Shown here: positions 6,847-13,641 of the stretch, piece after piece | How positions within the stretch are numbered: the first letter of the stretch is position 1 | Layout of the letters: every line of letters begins with the position of its first letter | Origin: Anaerolineae bacterium | Lineage (GTDB): Bacteria; Chloroflexota; Anaerolineae; 4572-78; J111 | DNA length: 25,316 nt | Assembly (NCBI GenBank): GCA_023151115.1 | Contig: JAKLJP010000077.1 | Span: forward strand, 1 to 25,316 | Reading direction: 5' to 3' | The notes under the pieces: generated by a model | Database searches by the model: none | What the model was told of the DNA's origin: nothing | What the model saw: only the letters and a program-made list of their open reading frames with translations | Made by a program: the position numbers and the translations under genes

Positions 6847-7686
6847 TTGGAGACTCACTCTCTTTCTACGCTTCTCAAAAAATACAATCTCCAACCGCGC
6901 AAGTCGTTGGGGCAAAATTTTTTAATTGACCCGGTGCATCTGGCTAAAATTGTAGCTGTGGCCGAACTCAGCCCGGCGGATACCGTGTTGGAAATCGGCC
7001 CTGGCCCCGGCGTCCTCACCCGCCTGCTGGCCGAGAAAGCCGGCCAGGTGATCGCCGTCGAACTTGACCCTCATATGGTCAATTTGCTCCGAAATGAATA
7101 CGGCCACCTGGAAAATCTCACCGTTGTCGAAGCCGACATATTACAAACCGATCCTGGTCAACTGCTAAGCTCAATTTCACCCAACCCCCAACCCCCAGTC
7201 TACAAGGTTGTCGCCAATTTACCCTATTACATCACCTCAGCAGTGATCCGCCATTTGCTCGAAAGTTCCCCCCGGCTGCAACGGGTCGTCGTCACGGTGC
7301 AGAAAGAAGTGGCCCAACGGATGGTCGCCAAACCGGGCCAGATGAGTTTGCTAGCGGTCAGCGTCCAATTCTATGGGCAGCCCACCCTGGCTCATCATAT
7401 CCCTGCCGGCGCGTTTTATCCTGCCCCCAAAGTCGACTCGGCGGTGGTGCGGATTGACGCCTTTACCCAGCCGTCCGTGGCCGTCACCGACGCCGACCGC
7501 TTTTTTCGGGTGGTCAAAGCCGGTTTTGGGCAAAAGCGAAAACAACTCAAAAACGCGCTGGCTACCGGCCTGCACCGGCCTATGCCCCAAATTACCGAGG
7601 CCCTGACCAACTCCAATATTGACCCCACCCGCCGCGCCGAAACACTCACCCTGGCCGAGTGGGCGCGCCTGGCTGAAATATTATGA
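6847..7686 (+). CDS. rsmA: 16S rRNA (adenine1518-N6/adenine1519-N6)-dimethyltransferase
   Basis: Predicted RsmA/KsgA, which dimethylates two adjacent adenosines in the 3' hairpin of 16S rRNA late in 30S assembly. From a TTG start the protein is 279 residues, the normal family length. Diagnostic motifs are SLGQNFLID (20-28), motif I LEIGPGPG (48-55), VELDP (71-75), EADIL (95-99) and the catalytic NLPYYI (124-129). TTG 6847 is chosen because AAGGCAGG (6833-6840) sits 6 bases upstream and Bacillus-type KsgA proteins start at this distance from GQNFL. The longer reading from ATG 6736 adds a repeat-coded leader. Oddity: residues 108-119 (SSISPNPQPPVY) include a short proline-rich loop coded by a cccccaa repeat, just before the NLPY strand. 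Confidence 0.95.
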   Translation: METHSLSTLLKKYNLQPRKSLGQNFLIDPVHLAKIVAVAELSPADTVLEIGPGPGVLTRLLAEKAGQVIAVELDPHMVNLLRNEYGHLENLTVVEADILQTDPGQLLSSISPNPQPPVYKVVANLPYYITSAVIRHLLESSPRLQRVVVTVQKEVAQRMVAKPGQMSLLAVSVQFYGQPTLAHHIPAGAFYPAPKVDSAVVRIDAFTQPSVAVTDADRFFRVVKAGFGQKRKQLKNALATGLHRPMPQITEALTNSNIDPTRRAETLTLAEWARLAEIL

Positions 7687-7704
7687 GAAATTTCGCACAA
7701 ACTC

Positions 7705-7733
7705 TTGACAAAAACCAGAAATAGCTGTATATT
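7705..7733 (+). promoter_or_regulatory. Strong sigma-70-type promoter of small RNA 1
   Basis: Perfect -35 TTGACA (7705-7710), a 17-base spacer and -10 TATATT (7728-7733), lying 18 bases past the rsmA stop. It points to a short non-coding unit ending at about 7830. Confidence 0.85.
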
Positions 7734-7740
7734 ATTTCAC

Positions 7741-7830
7741 AAGGCATTTCTCTCCTTTCTTGTTGTTTGCCTCCCTCCTTAAAGAAGATGACCTCGGCGC
7801 TGCCCCCGCCCGAGGTCATCTTTGTTTTTA
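7741..7830 (+). ncRNA. Candidate small RNA 1 with anti-Shine-Dalgarno motif and terminator
   Basis: The predicted transcript of about 90 bases has no start codon with a ribosome site. The 5' part is pyrimidine-rich and apparently unpaired, with TCTCCTTTC (7751-7759) and CCTCCCTCC (7770-7778), both complementary to AGGAG-type ribosome sites. It ends in a strong hairpin (GATGACCTCGG 7787-7797 with CCGAGGTCATC 7810-7820) and a T-tract to 7829. A sibling unit follows at 7893. The layout (strong promoter, C/U-rich seed, intrinsic terminator) is that of trans-acting regulatory RNAs. I do not recognise a named family. Confidence 0.65.
7785..7830 (+). terminator. Intrinsic terminator of small RNA 1
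   Basis: A 13-bp perfect stem (7785-7797 with 7810-7822), a GC-rich 12-base loop and a T-rich run at 7821-7829. Confidence 0.85.
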
Positions 7831-7857
7831 TTCGGCCCCAGCCAAAATCGAACTCAT

Positions 7858-7886
7858 TTGACAAAGCCTATTGAACCGGGTATAAC
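7858..7886 (+). promoter_or_regulatory. Strong sigma-70-type promoter of small RNA 2
   Basis: Perfect -35 TTGACA (7858-7863), a 17-base spacer and TATAAC (7881-7886). A second -10-like TACAAT lies at 7890-7895. It sits about 28 bases after the small RNA 1 terminator. Confidence 0.8.
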
Positions 7887-7892
7887 CTTTAC

Positions 7893-7982
7893 AATAAGAG
7901 ACATCGTTTCTCTTGTTGTGGTTGTTTTCCTCCCCTCCTCAAGGTGATTGCCTCGGAATTAAGCCGGGGCAATCACTTTTTA
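7893..7982 (+). ncRNA. Candidate small RNA 2, sibling of small RNA 1
   Basis: The predicted transcript of about 90 bases has the same order of parts as small RNA 1: a TTTCTC/CTTGTTGT block, a TTGTTT tract, CCTCCCCTCCTC (7929-7940, anti-Shine-Dalgarno-like), then CCTCGG in the 5' arm of a terminator hairpin (GTGATTGCCTCGG 7944-7956 with CCGGGGCAATCAC 7964-7976, one G-U pair) and TTTTT. The stem sequence differs from RNA 1 while pairing is preserved, as expected for diverged tandem duplicates. Confidence 0.65.
7944..7981 (+). terminator. Intrinsic terminator of small RNA 2
   Basis: A 13-bp stem with one G-U pair, a 7-base loop (7957-7963) and TTTTT at 7977-7981. Confidence 0.85.
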
Positions 7983-8003
7983 AAGCGTTATTTCGTTGTT
8001 AAG

Positions 8004-8035
8004 GTTAAAAGGTTGAACGTTCTAACGTTCAACTT
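8004..8035 (-). terminator. Palindromic candidate terminator of tyrS
   Basis: GTTGAACGTT (8012-8021) and AACGTTCAAC (8024-8033) are exact reverse complements with a 2-base centre. Read on the minus strand the stem is followed by CTTTTAACC. It begins 2 bases past the tyrS stop and is also a member of the CGTT heptamer family. Confidence 0.5.
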
Positions 8036-8036
8036 G

Positions 8037-9272
8037 TTAACTTTCAACGATTAAACGGTGATACTTCTTCTTCCCGGCCCGGAGCAAAATTCCGGCGGGG
8101 GTCAGATTAGCCGGGGTTAAAACGGCTTCGACTTCGTCAATTCTTTGATCGTTGACGTACAGACCGCCCTGCTGGACCATACGCCGGGCTTCGCCGCGCG
8201 ATTGGGTCAGTCCGACTTCGCTGAAGATTTCTAGCACTCCCAGACCTCGCTCCAGGCGGGCAAAATCCAGGGTAGTGGTCGGCATGGCGCTCACATCGCC
8301 GCCCTGGGCAAAAGCGGCGCGAGCAGCTTCCTCGGCAGCATGGGCTTCGGACTCGCCGTGGGTAATTTTGGTCGCTTCAAAGGCCAAAACTCGCTTCGCT
8401 TCGCGCAGTTCGGCTCCTTGCAGGGCGGCCAGCCGCTTGATTTCGTCCAGCGGCAAAAAGGTAAAGATTTTGAGTAGTTTCTCTACGTCGCGGTCGTCAC
8501 AGTTGATCCAGTACTGGTAGTAATCGTAGGGACTGAGCTTATCAGGGTCAAGCCAGACCGCCCCGGCAGCAGTTTTGCCCATCTTGGCCCCGCTGGCGGT
8601 TGTCAGCAGGTGGTAGGTCATCGCTTCAACAGTGACGCCTTCCACCCGGCGAATCAGGTCTACCCCGGCCAATAGGTTACTCCACTGGTCGTCGCCGCCC
8701 ATCTGCATGGCGCAGCCGTAACGGCGGTAAAGTTCCAGAAAATCGTAGGCTTGCAGCAGTTGGTAATTGAACTCGATAAAACTCAAGCCGCGTTCATAAC
8801 GTACTTTGTAAGCTTCGGCGGCCAGCATGCGGTTGACGCTAAAATGGCGGCCAATCTCGCGCAAAAAGGGAATGTATTTGAGGTCGAGCAGCCAGTGGGC
8901 GTTATTTTCAGGGATGGCCCGGCCCTCATCAAAATGGAGATAGTGGTTGAGCTGGGCGTGAATCTTTTGGGCATTGGCCTCGATGACCTCTTCCATCAAC
9001 ATCTGGCGCATTTCAGTTTTGCCGCTGGGGTCGCCCACCATCGTTGTGCCCCCACCGACCAGGCCAATCGGCCGGTGGCCGGCTCGCTGCAAATGCATCA
9101 TGGCCATCACCGGCACCAGGTGGCCGGCGTGCAAACTGTCGGCAGTGCCGTCGAAACCAACGTAAAAGGTAATCGGTCCCCCGGCCAGCATCTGGCGGAT
9201 GGCGGCTGCATCCGTCACCTGGGCGATGAAGCCCCGTTCCTGGAGAATATCAAAGGCGTTGTCACTCATCAT
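8037..9272 (-). CDS. tyrS: Tyrosyl-tRNA synthetase
   Basis: A 411-residue class I aminoacyl-tRNA synthetase that charges tRNA-Tyr. The fold shows YVGFDGTADSLHAGH (37-51) with the HIGH-type box HAGH at 48-51, GDPSGKTEMRQ (80-90), the tyrosine pocket region FNYQLLQAYDF (168-178), MGGDDQW (191-197) and a KMSKS-type loop KMGKT (230-234). A C-terminal S4 RNA-binding domain (about 345-411, GLTQSRGEARRMVQQGGLYVN) completes the bacterial TyrRS layout. Two Met codons are adjacent at the start (9272 and 9269); neither has a close ribosome site. No T-box leader fits: a promoter lies less than 70 bases upstream. Confidence 0.97.
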   Translation of the reverse strand: MMSDNAFDILQERGFIAQVTDAAAIRQMLAGGPITFYVGFDGTADSLHAGHLVPVMAMMHLQRAGHRPIGLVGGGTTMVGDPSGKTEMRQMLMEEVIEANAQKIHAQLNHYLHFDEGRAIPENNAHWLLDLKYIPFLREIGRHFSVNRMLAAEAYKVRYERGLSFIEFNYQLLQAYDFLELYRRYGCAMQMGGDDQWSNLLAGVDLIRRVEGVTVEAMTYHLLTTASGAKMGKTAAGAVWLDPDKLSPYDYYQYWINCDDRDVEKLLKIFTFLPLDEIKRLAALQGAELREAKRVLAFEATKITHGESEAHAAEEAARAAFAQGGDVSAMPTTTLDFARLERGLGVLEIFSEVGLTQSRGEARRMVQQGGLYVNDQRIDEVEAVLTPANLTPAGILLRAGKKKYHRLIVES

Positions 9273-9311
9273 TATAACAGGGTTATTCCTTCACTTTGGT
9301 TGAGTCTGGGC

Positions 9312-9340
9312 ATTATACATCTATTATGGCCTGATCCCAA
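9312..9340 (-). promoter_or_regulatory. Promoter of tyrS
   Basis: On the minus strand TATAAT (9317-9312) has TTGGGA as -35 (9340-9335), spacer 17. The start would be near 9305. The -35 overlaps the 3' end of the upstream membrane-protein gene. Confidence 0.6.
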
Positions 9341-9776
9341 AGTAAGAATAAGCCGCGGCGACGGCAATGCCCAGCCAGGTGGTACCGGCGTCGCTCAAGG
9401 TTTTGACCGCATCAGGGTACAACATCGAACCGGCCACCAGGGCTGCCAGGCCCGAAATGATCCAGACCAAAACGTAGCCTCCGGCAGTATAGGCGGTGAT
9501 CCGTTGGGCATACTCGCTCAGATCAGAAGCCAGAGTTTTCGCTCCGGGTGCTTCCCCCGGTCGGGTCAAGGCCAGTTCGGCCACCACCAGGGCCGAAACC
9601 AAACCGCCCACAGTGGTATGAACATAAATAACTCCGGCCGGAACCTCATTAGCCCGACATTCCCCCATAGAAACGCAGCGGGCCACGCTGATCATGTAGA
9701 TCATGGTAAAGGTATATAAGCCCAACAGGATGATGGCAATAACCCCTCCGAAAAGTGTAGCAAAAGATTTCGACAT
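9324..9776 (-). CDS. Small four-helix membrane protein, unknown function
   Basis: A 150-residue hydrophobic protein I do not recognise. Predicted membrane segments are at about 8-30, 47-70, 93-119 and 130-147, linked by a short Cys-containing loop (C34 and C40, RCVSMGEC) and a polar loop (TRPGEAPGAKTLASDLSEYAQR, about 71-92, written here in single-letter code only to mark its hydrophilic nature by position). A strong AAAGGAG lies about 8 bases upstream of the ATG. It starts 17 bases after the stop of the GH5-like/LysM gene and so is probably translated from the same minus-strand transcript. Confidence 0.8.
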   Translation of the reverse strand: MSKSFATLFGGVIAIILLGLYTFTMIYMISVARCVSMGECRANEVPAGVIYVHTTVGGLVSALVVAELALTRPGEAPGAKTLASDLSEYAQRITAYTAGGYVLVWIISGLAALVAGSMLYPDAVKTLSDAGTTWLGIAVAAAYSYFGIRP

Positions 9777-9793
9777 TTCTGGGTCTCCTTTTT

Positions 9794-11953
9794 CTAGGCT
9801 CGTTCGGGAATCCGCAGTTCCATGCCTACCCGGAGCAGGCCGGGGCTGGACAGCTTGTCACGATTGGCTTCAAAGATGAAGGTCCACAAAGCGGCATTGC
9901 CGTAAAAGCGCAGGGCAATTTTGCTCAGGGTGTCGCCGGGTTGGACAATGTAAGTATCCTGGATGTCGTCGCCGGGTGGGAGTTCGGGCGAGTCGGTGGG
10001 GGGTTCTTCCTGGGGGGGAGATGGGACAAGGGTGGTGAGAAAGCGCTGGCTGCGCTGGGCCAAATCATCCAAAATGGCTTGCGTGGCCTGGGGGGTAGGG
10101 CCGCTGACTCGCTCGACCAGCAACGCGCCGGCCCCGCGTATGTCGTCCAGCCGGGTATCGGAGATGCGCTCCGGTGGGGCCACGACAGTTACATAGGCCC
10201 AGCGCTCACCCACCTCCTCGGCGGTAAAGGTTAAATCAGGGGCAAAACGGCGGATGTATTTGAGCGCGGCCGGCAGGTAATTTTCAAAATCGCCCAGCAA
10301 CAGTACATGCTCGCCGGGTTTAGGGCTGGGGCCATCGCCGGGCGGAGGGGTTGTGATCTCTTTGCCCATGGCGACCAGGTATTGCAAGCCGGGTCGAATC
10401 TCCAATTCAACGCTCTGGCCGGGGGCAAAGGTCTGCTGTTTGGTCCGCTGCTGATCGCTGAAAACCCGGTAAACATCGGTTTCGCGGGCGCGGTTCCAGG
10501 TGGGGATGAGGTCCCAGGGGTCAACCGAGAGGCGGCCCGATCCCTGGGCGTCAATCAGTAAACCCTGCGGGGTCAGTTTGATAAAACAGTGCGCCAGTCC
10601 ACCTTCGGCCTGCCAGCGCAGGGCTTCATCCTGGTAACTGTAGCCGCCGATGGTTTTGTGGGTCGCCGTATCAAAACGATAGGCAAAGCTGCTTTCCAGG
10701 TCGCGCTTGGCGGTAAAGGTGGCCGGCTGCTCCACCGGGGGCCACTCCTGGCTGAAACGCAGCACCAAATCACGGATCGGTTTGGGCTGGTCGCCGGCGC
10801 TGAAAACGCCAAAACTGGCCTCGCGGGGGTTGTGGGGGGCCTGGACATCGTTGAGCATCCACTTGAAGCCGCCGGCAAAATTGTTAGCCCGCAAATAAGC
10901 GTAGGTGGCGGCTTCGTACAGACCGGTCAAAGCGGGATGAACCGGCTGGCTCTGGCTGGGGTCGGGGCTGGATTGGTTGCTCCAACCAAATTCGCCAAAG
11001 ATCAGCGGGTGCTTGGGAAAGGCCCGCCGCAGCCCTTCCAGGTGAGCCGTGTTGGTATTGAAGCCGCTCAGAGTGATGGTTTCGTAGTTATGGTATTCCT
11101 GAAAATCCAGCAGCCGGTTGGCCGGCAGACTGGCAAATTGCAGCCAGTTCCAGCCGATGGTCAACAGGTGGGCGCTGCCGGCGGCTCGAATGGGGTCAAT
11201 CCGGGCGCGCAGCCAGACCTCTACGGTTTTATCCAACACTTCGATAAAGTTGTGCCAGGGGGTGGCTTCGCCGGAGAGCATAAAATCCACAATGGTGCCT
11301 TTGCCCTTGCGGACAAAAGCATTGGCGGCGGCGTCATATTCAAGAAAGATACGCAGGGCGTTGATATAGTAAAAGGCTTTATCGGCGTCGAGATGGGCCG
11401 GAATCTGGCGGCGGCGCTGCAAATCGGCGGCCTCGGTTCGGCTGACCCGCACCCCATACTGGTCAACCAGTTGGCTGGTGTGAACCGGCGGGCGATATTG
11501 GGCCGGGTAAACCGCGCCGACCAGATTGTAAAAGACCGGCTCGTTTTCCAGATCATAAGCCGCAATCGTCGGCACCTCTTTGTAGCGGGCAGCAATTTTA
11601 GCATCCAGCTGACCCACCCGGCCCAAATCGAGCCAGTGAGCATCGTTGAGGGTCAGCAGCACCAGCAGTTGATGATCCTGGGCCAGCGACAGCACTTGAT
11701 CGAGCTTGGCGAAATTATCCCGGCGCAGTTCTTCGGCCAGGGCAGTATGCACAAAGAGGCGGACCATGTTGAAGCCGCTGTTTTGGGCTTTGCGAAAATC
11801 GCGGGCAATCAAAGCCGGATCAAACAGGTTGGCTTCCCACATTTTCCAGGCCCGATCAAAATAACCGGCATAGTTGACCCCCCAGGCAAAAAAGGGCTGG
11901 CCTTTGGGATTGAGCAGGTAACGTTTATCGGCTGAAACTTTGACCAGGGCCAT
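9794..11953 (-). CDS. GH5-like glycoside hydrolase with C-terminal LysM domain
   Basis: A 719-residue protein. The N-terminal part (about 1-410) resembles a (beta/alpha)8 glycosidase of the GH5/cellulase clan: LLNPKGQPFFAWGVNYAG near the start, GFNMVRLFVH, an acid/base motif DLENEP (E137) and a nucleophile-type motif LIFGEFGWSNQ (E321). A beta-rich region (about 420-540), a possible second small domain and a Pro-rich linker follow. A LysM domain (about 666-718, YIVQPGDTLSKIALRFYG) should bind peptidoglycan or chitin-like glycans. I place the start at ATG 11953, which has GGAGG 7 bases upstream, not at the longer in-frame ATG 11986. Oddity: no signal peptide or anchor is visible, which is surprising for a LysM glycosidase. 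Substrate unknown. Confidence 0.85.
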   Translation of the reverse strand: MALVKVSADKRYLLNPKGQPFFAWGVNYAGYFDRAWKMWEANLFDPALIARDFRKAQNSGFNMVRLFVHTALAEELRRDNFAKLDQVLSLAQDHQLLVLLTLNDAHWLDLGRVGQLDAKIAARYKEVPTIAAYDLENEPVFYNLVGAVYPAQYRPPVHTSQLVDQYGVRVSRTEAADLQRRRQIPAHLDADKAFYYINALRIFLEYDAAANAFVRKGKGTIVDFMLSGEATPWHNFIEVLDKTVEVWLRARIDPIRAAGSAHLLTIGWNWLQFASLPANRLLDFQEYHNYETITLSGFNTNTAHLEGLRRAFPKHPLIFGEFGWSNQSSPDPSQSQPVHPALTGLYEAATYAYLRANNFAGGFKWMLNDVQAPHNPREASFGVFSAGDQPKPIRDLVLRFSQEWPPVEQPATFTAKRDLESSFAYRFDTATHKTIGGYSYQDEALRWQAEGGLAHCFIKLTPQGLLIDAQGSGRLSVDPWDLIPTWNRARETDVYRVFSDQQRTKQQTFAPGQSVELEIRPGLQYLVAMGKEITTPPPGDGPSPKPGEHVLLLGDFENYLPAALKYIRRFAPDLTFTAEEVGERWAYVTVVAPPERISDTRLDDIRGAGALLVERVSGPTPQATQAILDDLAQRSQRFLTTLVPSPPQEEPPTDSPELPPGDDIQDTYIVQPGDTLSKIALRFYGNAALWTFIFEANRDKLSSPGLLRVGMELRIPERA

Positions 11954-11988
11954 GGAATACCTCCATCTCACTTTTATGGGCAGCATAA

Positions 11989-12115
11989 AACGTGAAGCGT
12001 AATGCCGTTAGGAATTTCCCGGATTTAAATCATTAAACAAATTGGACCAACGTGAGGCGTGATACGTGATGATTCTAGGCAAAAAATCCTCACGTATCAC
12101 GTTTCACGCCTCACA
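11989..12115. repeat. CGTGAKG heptamer arrays forming a long hairpin
   Basis: Units cgtgagg, cgtgata, cgtgatg (12051-12071) face the inverted units cacgtat, cacgttt, cacgcct (12091-12111); the arms pair over about 20 bases, one arm having an extra heptamer. A further short run (cgtgaag, cgtaatg) lies at 11989-12004. If the GH5-like gene starts transcription near 12122, this hairpin lies in its leader. Confidence 0.7.
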
Positions 12116-12128
12116 TCTCTCTGGCTCA

Positions 12129-12137
12129 AGTATACCA
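12129..12137 (-). promoter_or_regulatory. Candidate promoter of the GH5-like/membrane protein unit
   Basis: On the minus strand an extended -10 TGG-TATACT (12137-12129) points to the GH5-like gene; no good -35 is visible. It would give a leader of about 170 bases. Confidence 0.4.
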
Positions 12138-12235
12138 TAAATGGCCCTGGACAGAAACTATAACAATTTATCTTGGATTTTGGGGATTGTCAGCGGGGCA
12201 GAAGGCTACAAGGTTACGTTTGGTCTCATTTCCCG

Positions 12236-12264
12236 TTTACAAAAAGGGCAAATTCGGTTACAAT
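12236..12264 (+). promoter_or_regulatory. Strong promoter facing the cassette array (Pc-like)
   Basis: TTTACA (12236-12241), a 17-base spacer and TACAAT (12259-12264) give one mismatch in each box from consensus. It points at the R box at 12375 and the cassettes beyond, with no gene in the first 110 bases. That is the place of the common cassette promoter Pc in integrons. Confidence 0.7.
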
Positions 12265-12270
12265 GGAGGC

Positions 12271-12374
12271 AGAATTTTCCGTCTGGGCGGTTCAGCGGAT
12301 GAAGTTTCCGTCCTAAGTCATCGGACGGAAGCGACGATGCGATGACATCGGGCGGAAGCTTCGGTCTACAAATT
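12271..12374 (+). other. Structured leader between the promoter and the attI-like site
   Basis: TTCCGTCC (12306-12313) pairs with GGACGGAA (12323-12330), and related CGGAAGC/GCTTCGG pieces recur to 12366. There is no open reading frame of note. It may be a leader RNA structure or integrase-binding direct repeats of an attI site; the sequence alone does not decide. Confidence 0.4.
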
Positions 12375-12381
12375 GTTAGGC
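12375..12381 (+). other. attI-like recombination core (GTTAGGC)
   Basis: GTTAGGC fits the GTTRRRY core exactly and is preceded by AAATT, with no paired attC arms around it. Composition changes from GC-rich to AT-rich just after it. The next bases (TTAGGCCGCTGG) resemble those following attC1 (TTAGCCCGCTGG) and attC5 (TTAGCCCGCTTGG). The predicted crossover is between 12375 and 12376. Confidence 0.6.
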
Positions 12382-12453
12382 CGCTGGACGCTATAGTAAC
12401 ACCATGGTTGCAGCCTTAATAAGTAAACCTATTGAGGCAATTTGACTTTAAAT

Positions 12454-12462
12454 TGGTATAAT
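12454..12462 (+). promoter_or_regulatory. Cassette 1 internal promoter (extended -10)
   Basis: TGG-TATAAT at 12454-12462; a poor -35 (TTGAGG at 12432-12437, spacer 19). Transcription from about 12469 would favour ATG 12499 as the start of the cassette 1 gene. Confidence 0.5.
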
Positions 12463-12498
12463 TATTTTAAAAGAGGCTGTACTCTAGCAAAAGATACG

Positions 12499-13401
12499 AT
12501 GACTCAACGGTATAACTTTAAGAATATTCGTAATCTACTTATTGAAGGTTTTACTGACACAGAACTTCGTCGCCTTTGTTACGATATACCTGTATTGAAA
12601 CCTGTTTATAATGAGCTGTTATCTGACGAAACTAGTAAAGCTAAAACTGTTGATCGACTCATTGAGTACGCTGATAAAAAATTGCAGGTTGAAACATTAC
12701 TCAATCAGGTTAAAGAATATAATCCTGCAATGTATGAACAACATCAACCTTATATAACCGATACCGAGCCTGTCGATACAAACAAAATTTTGAAAGGGAA
12801 ATCACTCTGGCTTTGGGCTGTTATTGGGGTAGTAGCTTTAGGCGTTGTCATGATCGCAGTAACTATTTTTTTGTATCGAACCTCCCCCGCTTTATTTTCT
12901 GGACCATTTAGTGGAGAGCTAAAACACAATCCAGAAGACCCCTATATTGAGTCGAGAGGATTTGATATAAATCTAAGTAATTTCGTGGTGGAAGGTAAAT
13001 TCTTGAACCCCTATTCAACAGAAGATCATCTTTGGGATATAGGTATTAATTTTCGATTCAATTCAGAGGGATATTATCGCTTAGCTATTGCCTCAGATAA
13101 TGTATGGAACTATGGCTATTTTGATAGGGAAAGAAAATGGCATGGTGTAAGTAGTGGTACTGTTGATAATTTAGTACCAGACAAAGGAGCCTCAAATTGG
13201 TTAAAAGTAATCGCTTATGAAAAAAAAGGGTGTTTATATATCAATAATAAATTTATTGCTGAACTTGATTTATCTGCTCTAATACTCCCTGGTGATATAG
13301 AGGTAATAATTGGAGATAGACCTGGGACTGAGAAAGCTGGAGCAACTACTAGATATGAAGAGTTTAATATCTACCGTCTTGATTCCCTTAGTTGTCCCTA
13401 A
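12499..13401 (+). CDS. EAD7-like / transmembrane / lectin-like sensor protein (cassette 1)
   Basis: A 300-residue membrane protein. Residues 1-82 (RNLLIEGFTDTELRRLCYD, then VDRLIEYADKK, then VKEYNPAMYEQ) match, from memory, the effector-associated domain EAD7, a small helical homotypic adaptor that couples sensors to effectors in bacterial conflict systems. A single membrane helix lies at about 104-127. Residues 136-300 form a beta-rich, LamG/GH16-like sandwich (NWLKVIAYEKKGCLYINNKF), predicted to be outside the cell. I use ATG 12499 because the EAD domain starts there and a -10 element lies upstream; a TTG at 12442 preceded by GAGG would add 19 residues. It is AT-richer than the chromosomal genes. 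No partner effector with another EAD7 is visible in this window. Confidence 0.75.
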   Translation: MTQRYNFKNIRNLLIEGFTDTELRRLCYDIPVLKPVYNELLSDETSKAKTVDRLIEYADKKLQVETLLNQVKEYNPAMYEQHQPYITDTEPVDTNKILKGKSLWLWAVIGVVALGVVMIAVTIFLYRTSPALFSGPFSGELKHNPEDPYIESRGFDINLSNFVVEGKFLNPYSTEDHLWDIGINFRFNSEGYYRLAIASDNVWNYGYFDRERKWHGVSSGTVDNLVPDKGASNWLKVIAYEKKGCLYINNKFIAELDLSALILPGDIEVIIGDRPGTEKAGATTRYEEFNIYRLDSLSCP

Positions 13402-13418
13402 AATAAGGCTAAAAGGCG

Positions 13419-13538
13419 GCCTAACCAGCGCATCAACCCGACGCCACAATCTTGCGTTTTTTGAAGGTGGCTTATGCACTTTGGGCTAATCTTTTACTTA
13501 GGCTTTCGTGGGCGCGGGTTATGCGCAGGGCGTTAGCC
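13419..13538 (+). other. attC site 1
   Basis: R'' GCCTAAC (13419-13425); left arm GCGCAT-c-AACCCG-a-CGCC (13428-13445); right arm GGCG-CGGGTT-ATGCGC (13511-13526); R' GTTAGCC (13532-13538). The arms pair exactly except for C13434 and A13441, the extrahelical bases that mark attC orientation. Length 120. It lies 17 bases after the stop of the cassette 1 gene. Confidence 0.9.
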
Positions 13539-13579
13539 CGCTGGTCTTGAGCAAAGTGTCGGGTAGCTCAGGGGTATTG

Positions 13580-13609
13580 TTGGACGTATCACCGAGAGCA
13601 CTGTATAAT
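13580..13609 (+). promoter_or_regulatory. Promoter of the restriction-modification operon
   Basis: TTGGAC (13580-13585), an 18-base spacer, and TATAAT (13604-13609) preceded by TG. It lies inside cassette 2, so this cassette can be expressed without Pc. Confidence 0.65.
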
Positions 13610-13641
13610 TGTCTCAAATTTTTTAGGTGAGAGTGTAGGCA

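Noticed and set aside
9273..9323. T-box leader of tyrS
   Set aside because: The space between promoter and start codon is under 50 bases, with no T-box consensus.
10589..11935. Long plus-strand reading frame of 448 codons
   Set aside because: It is antisense to the GH5-like gene, rich in Gly/Val/Ala as expected for a shadow of a GC-rich gene, and has no domain or ribosome site.
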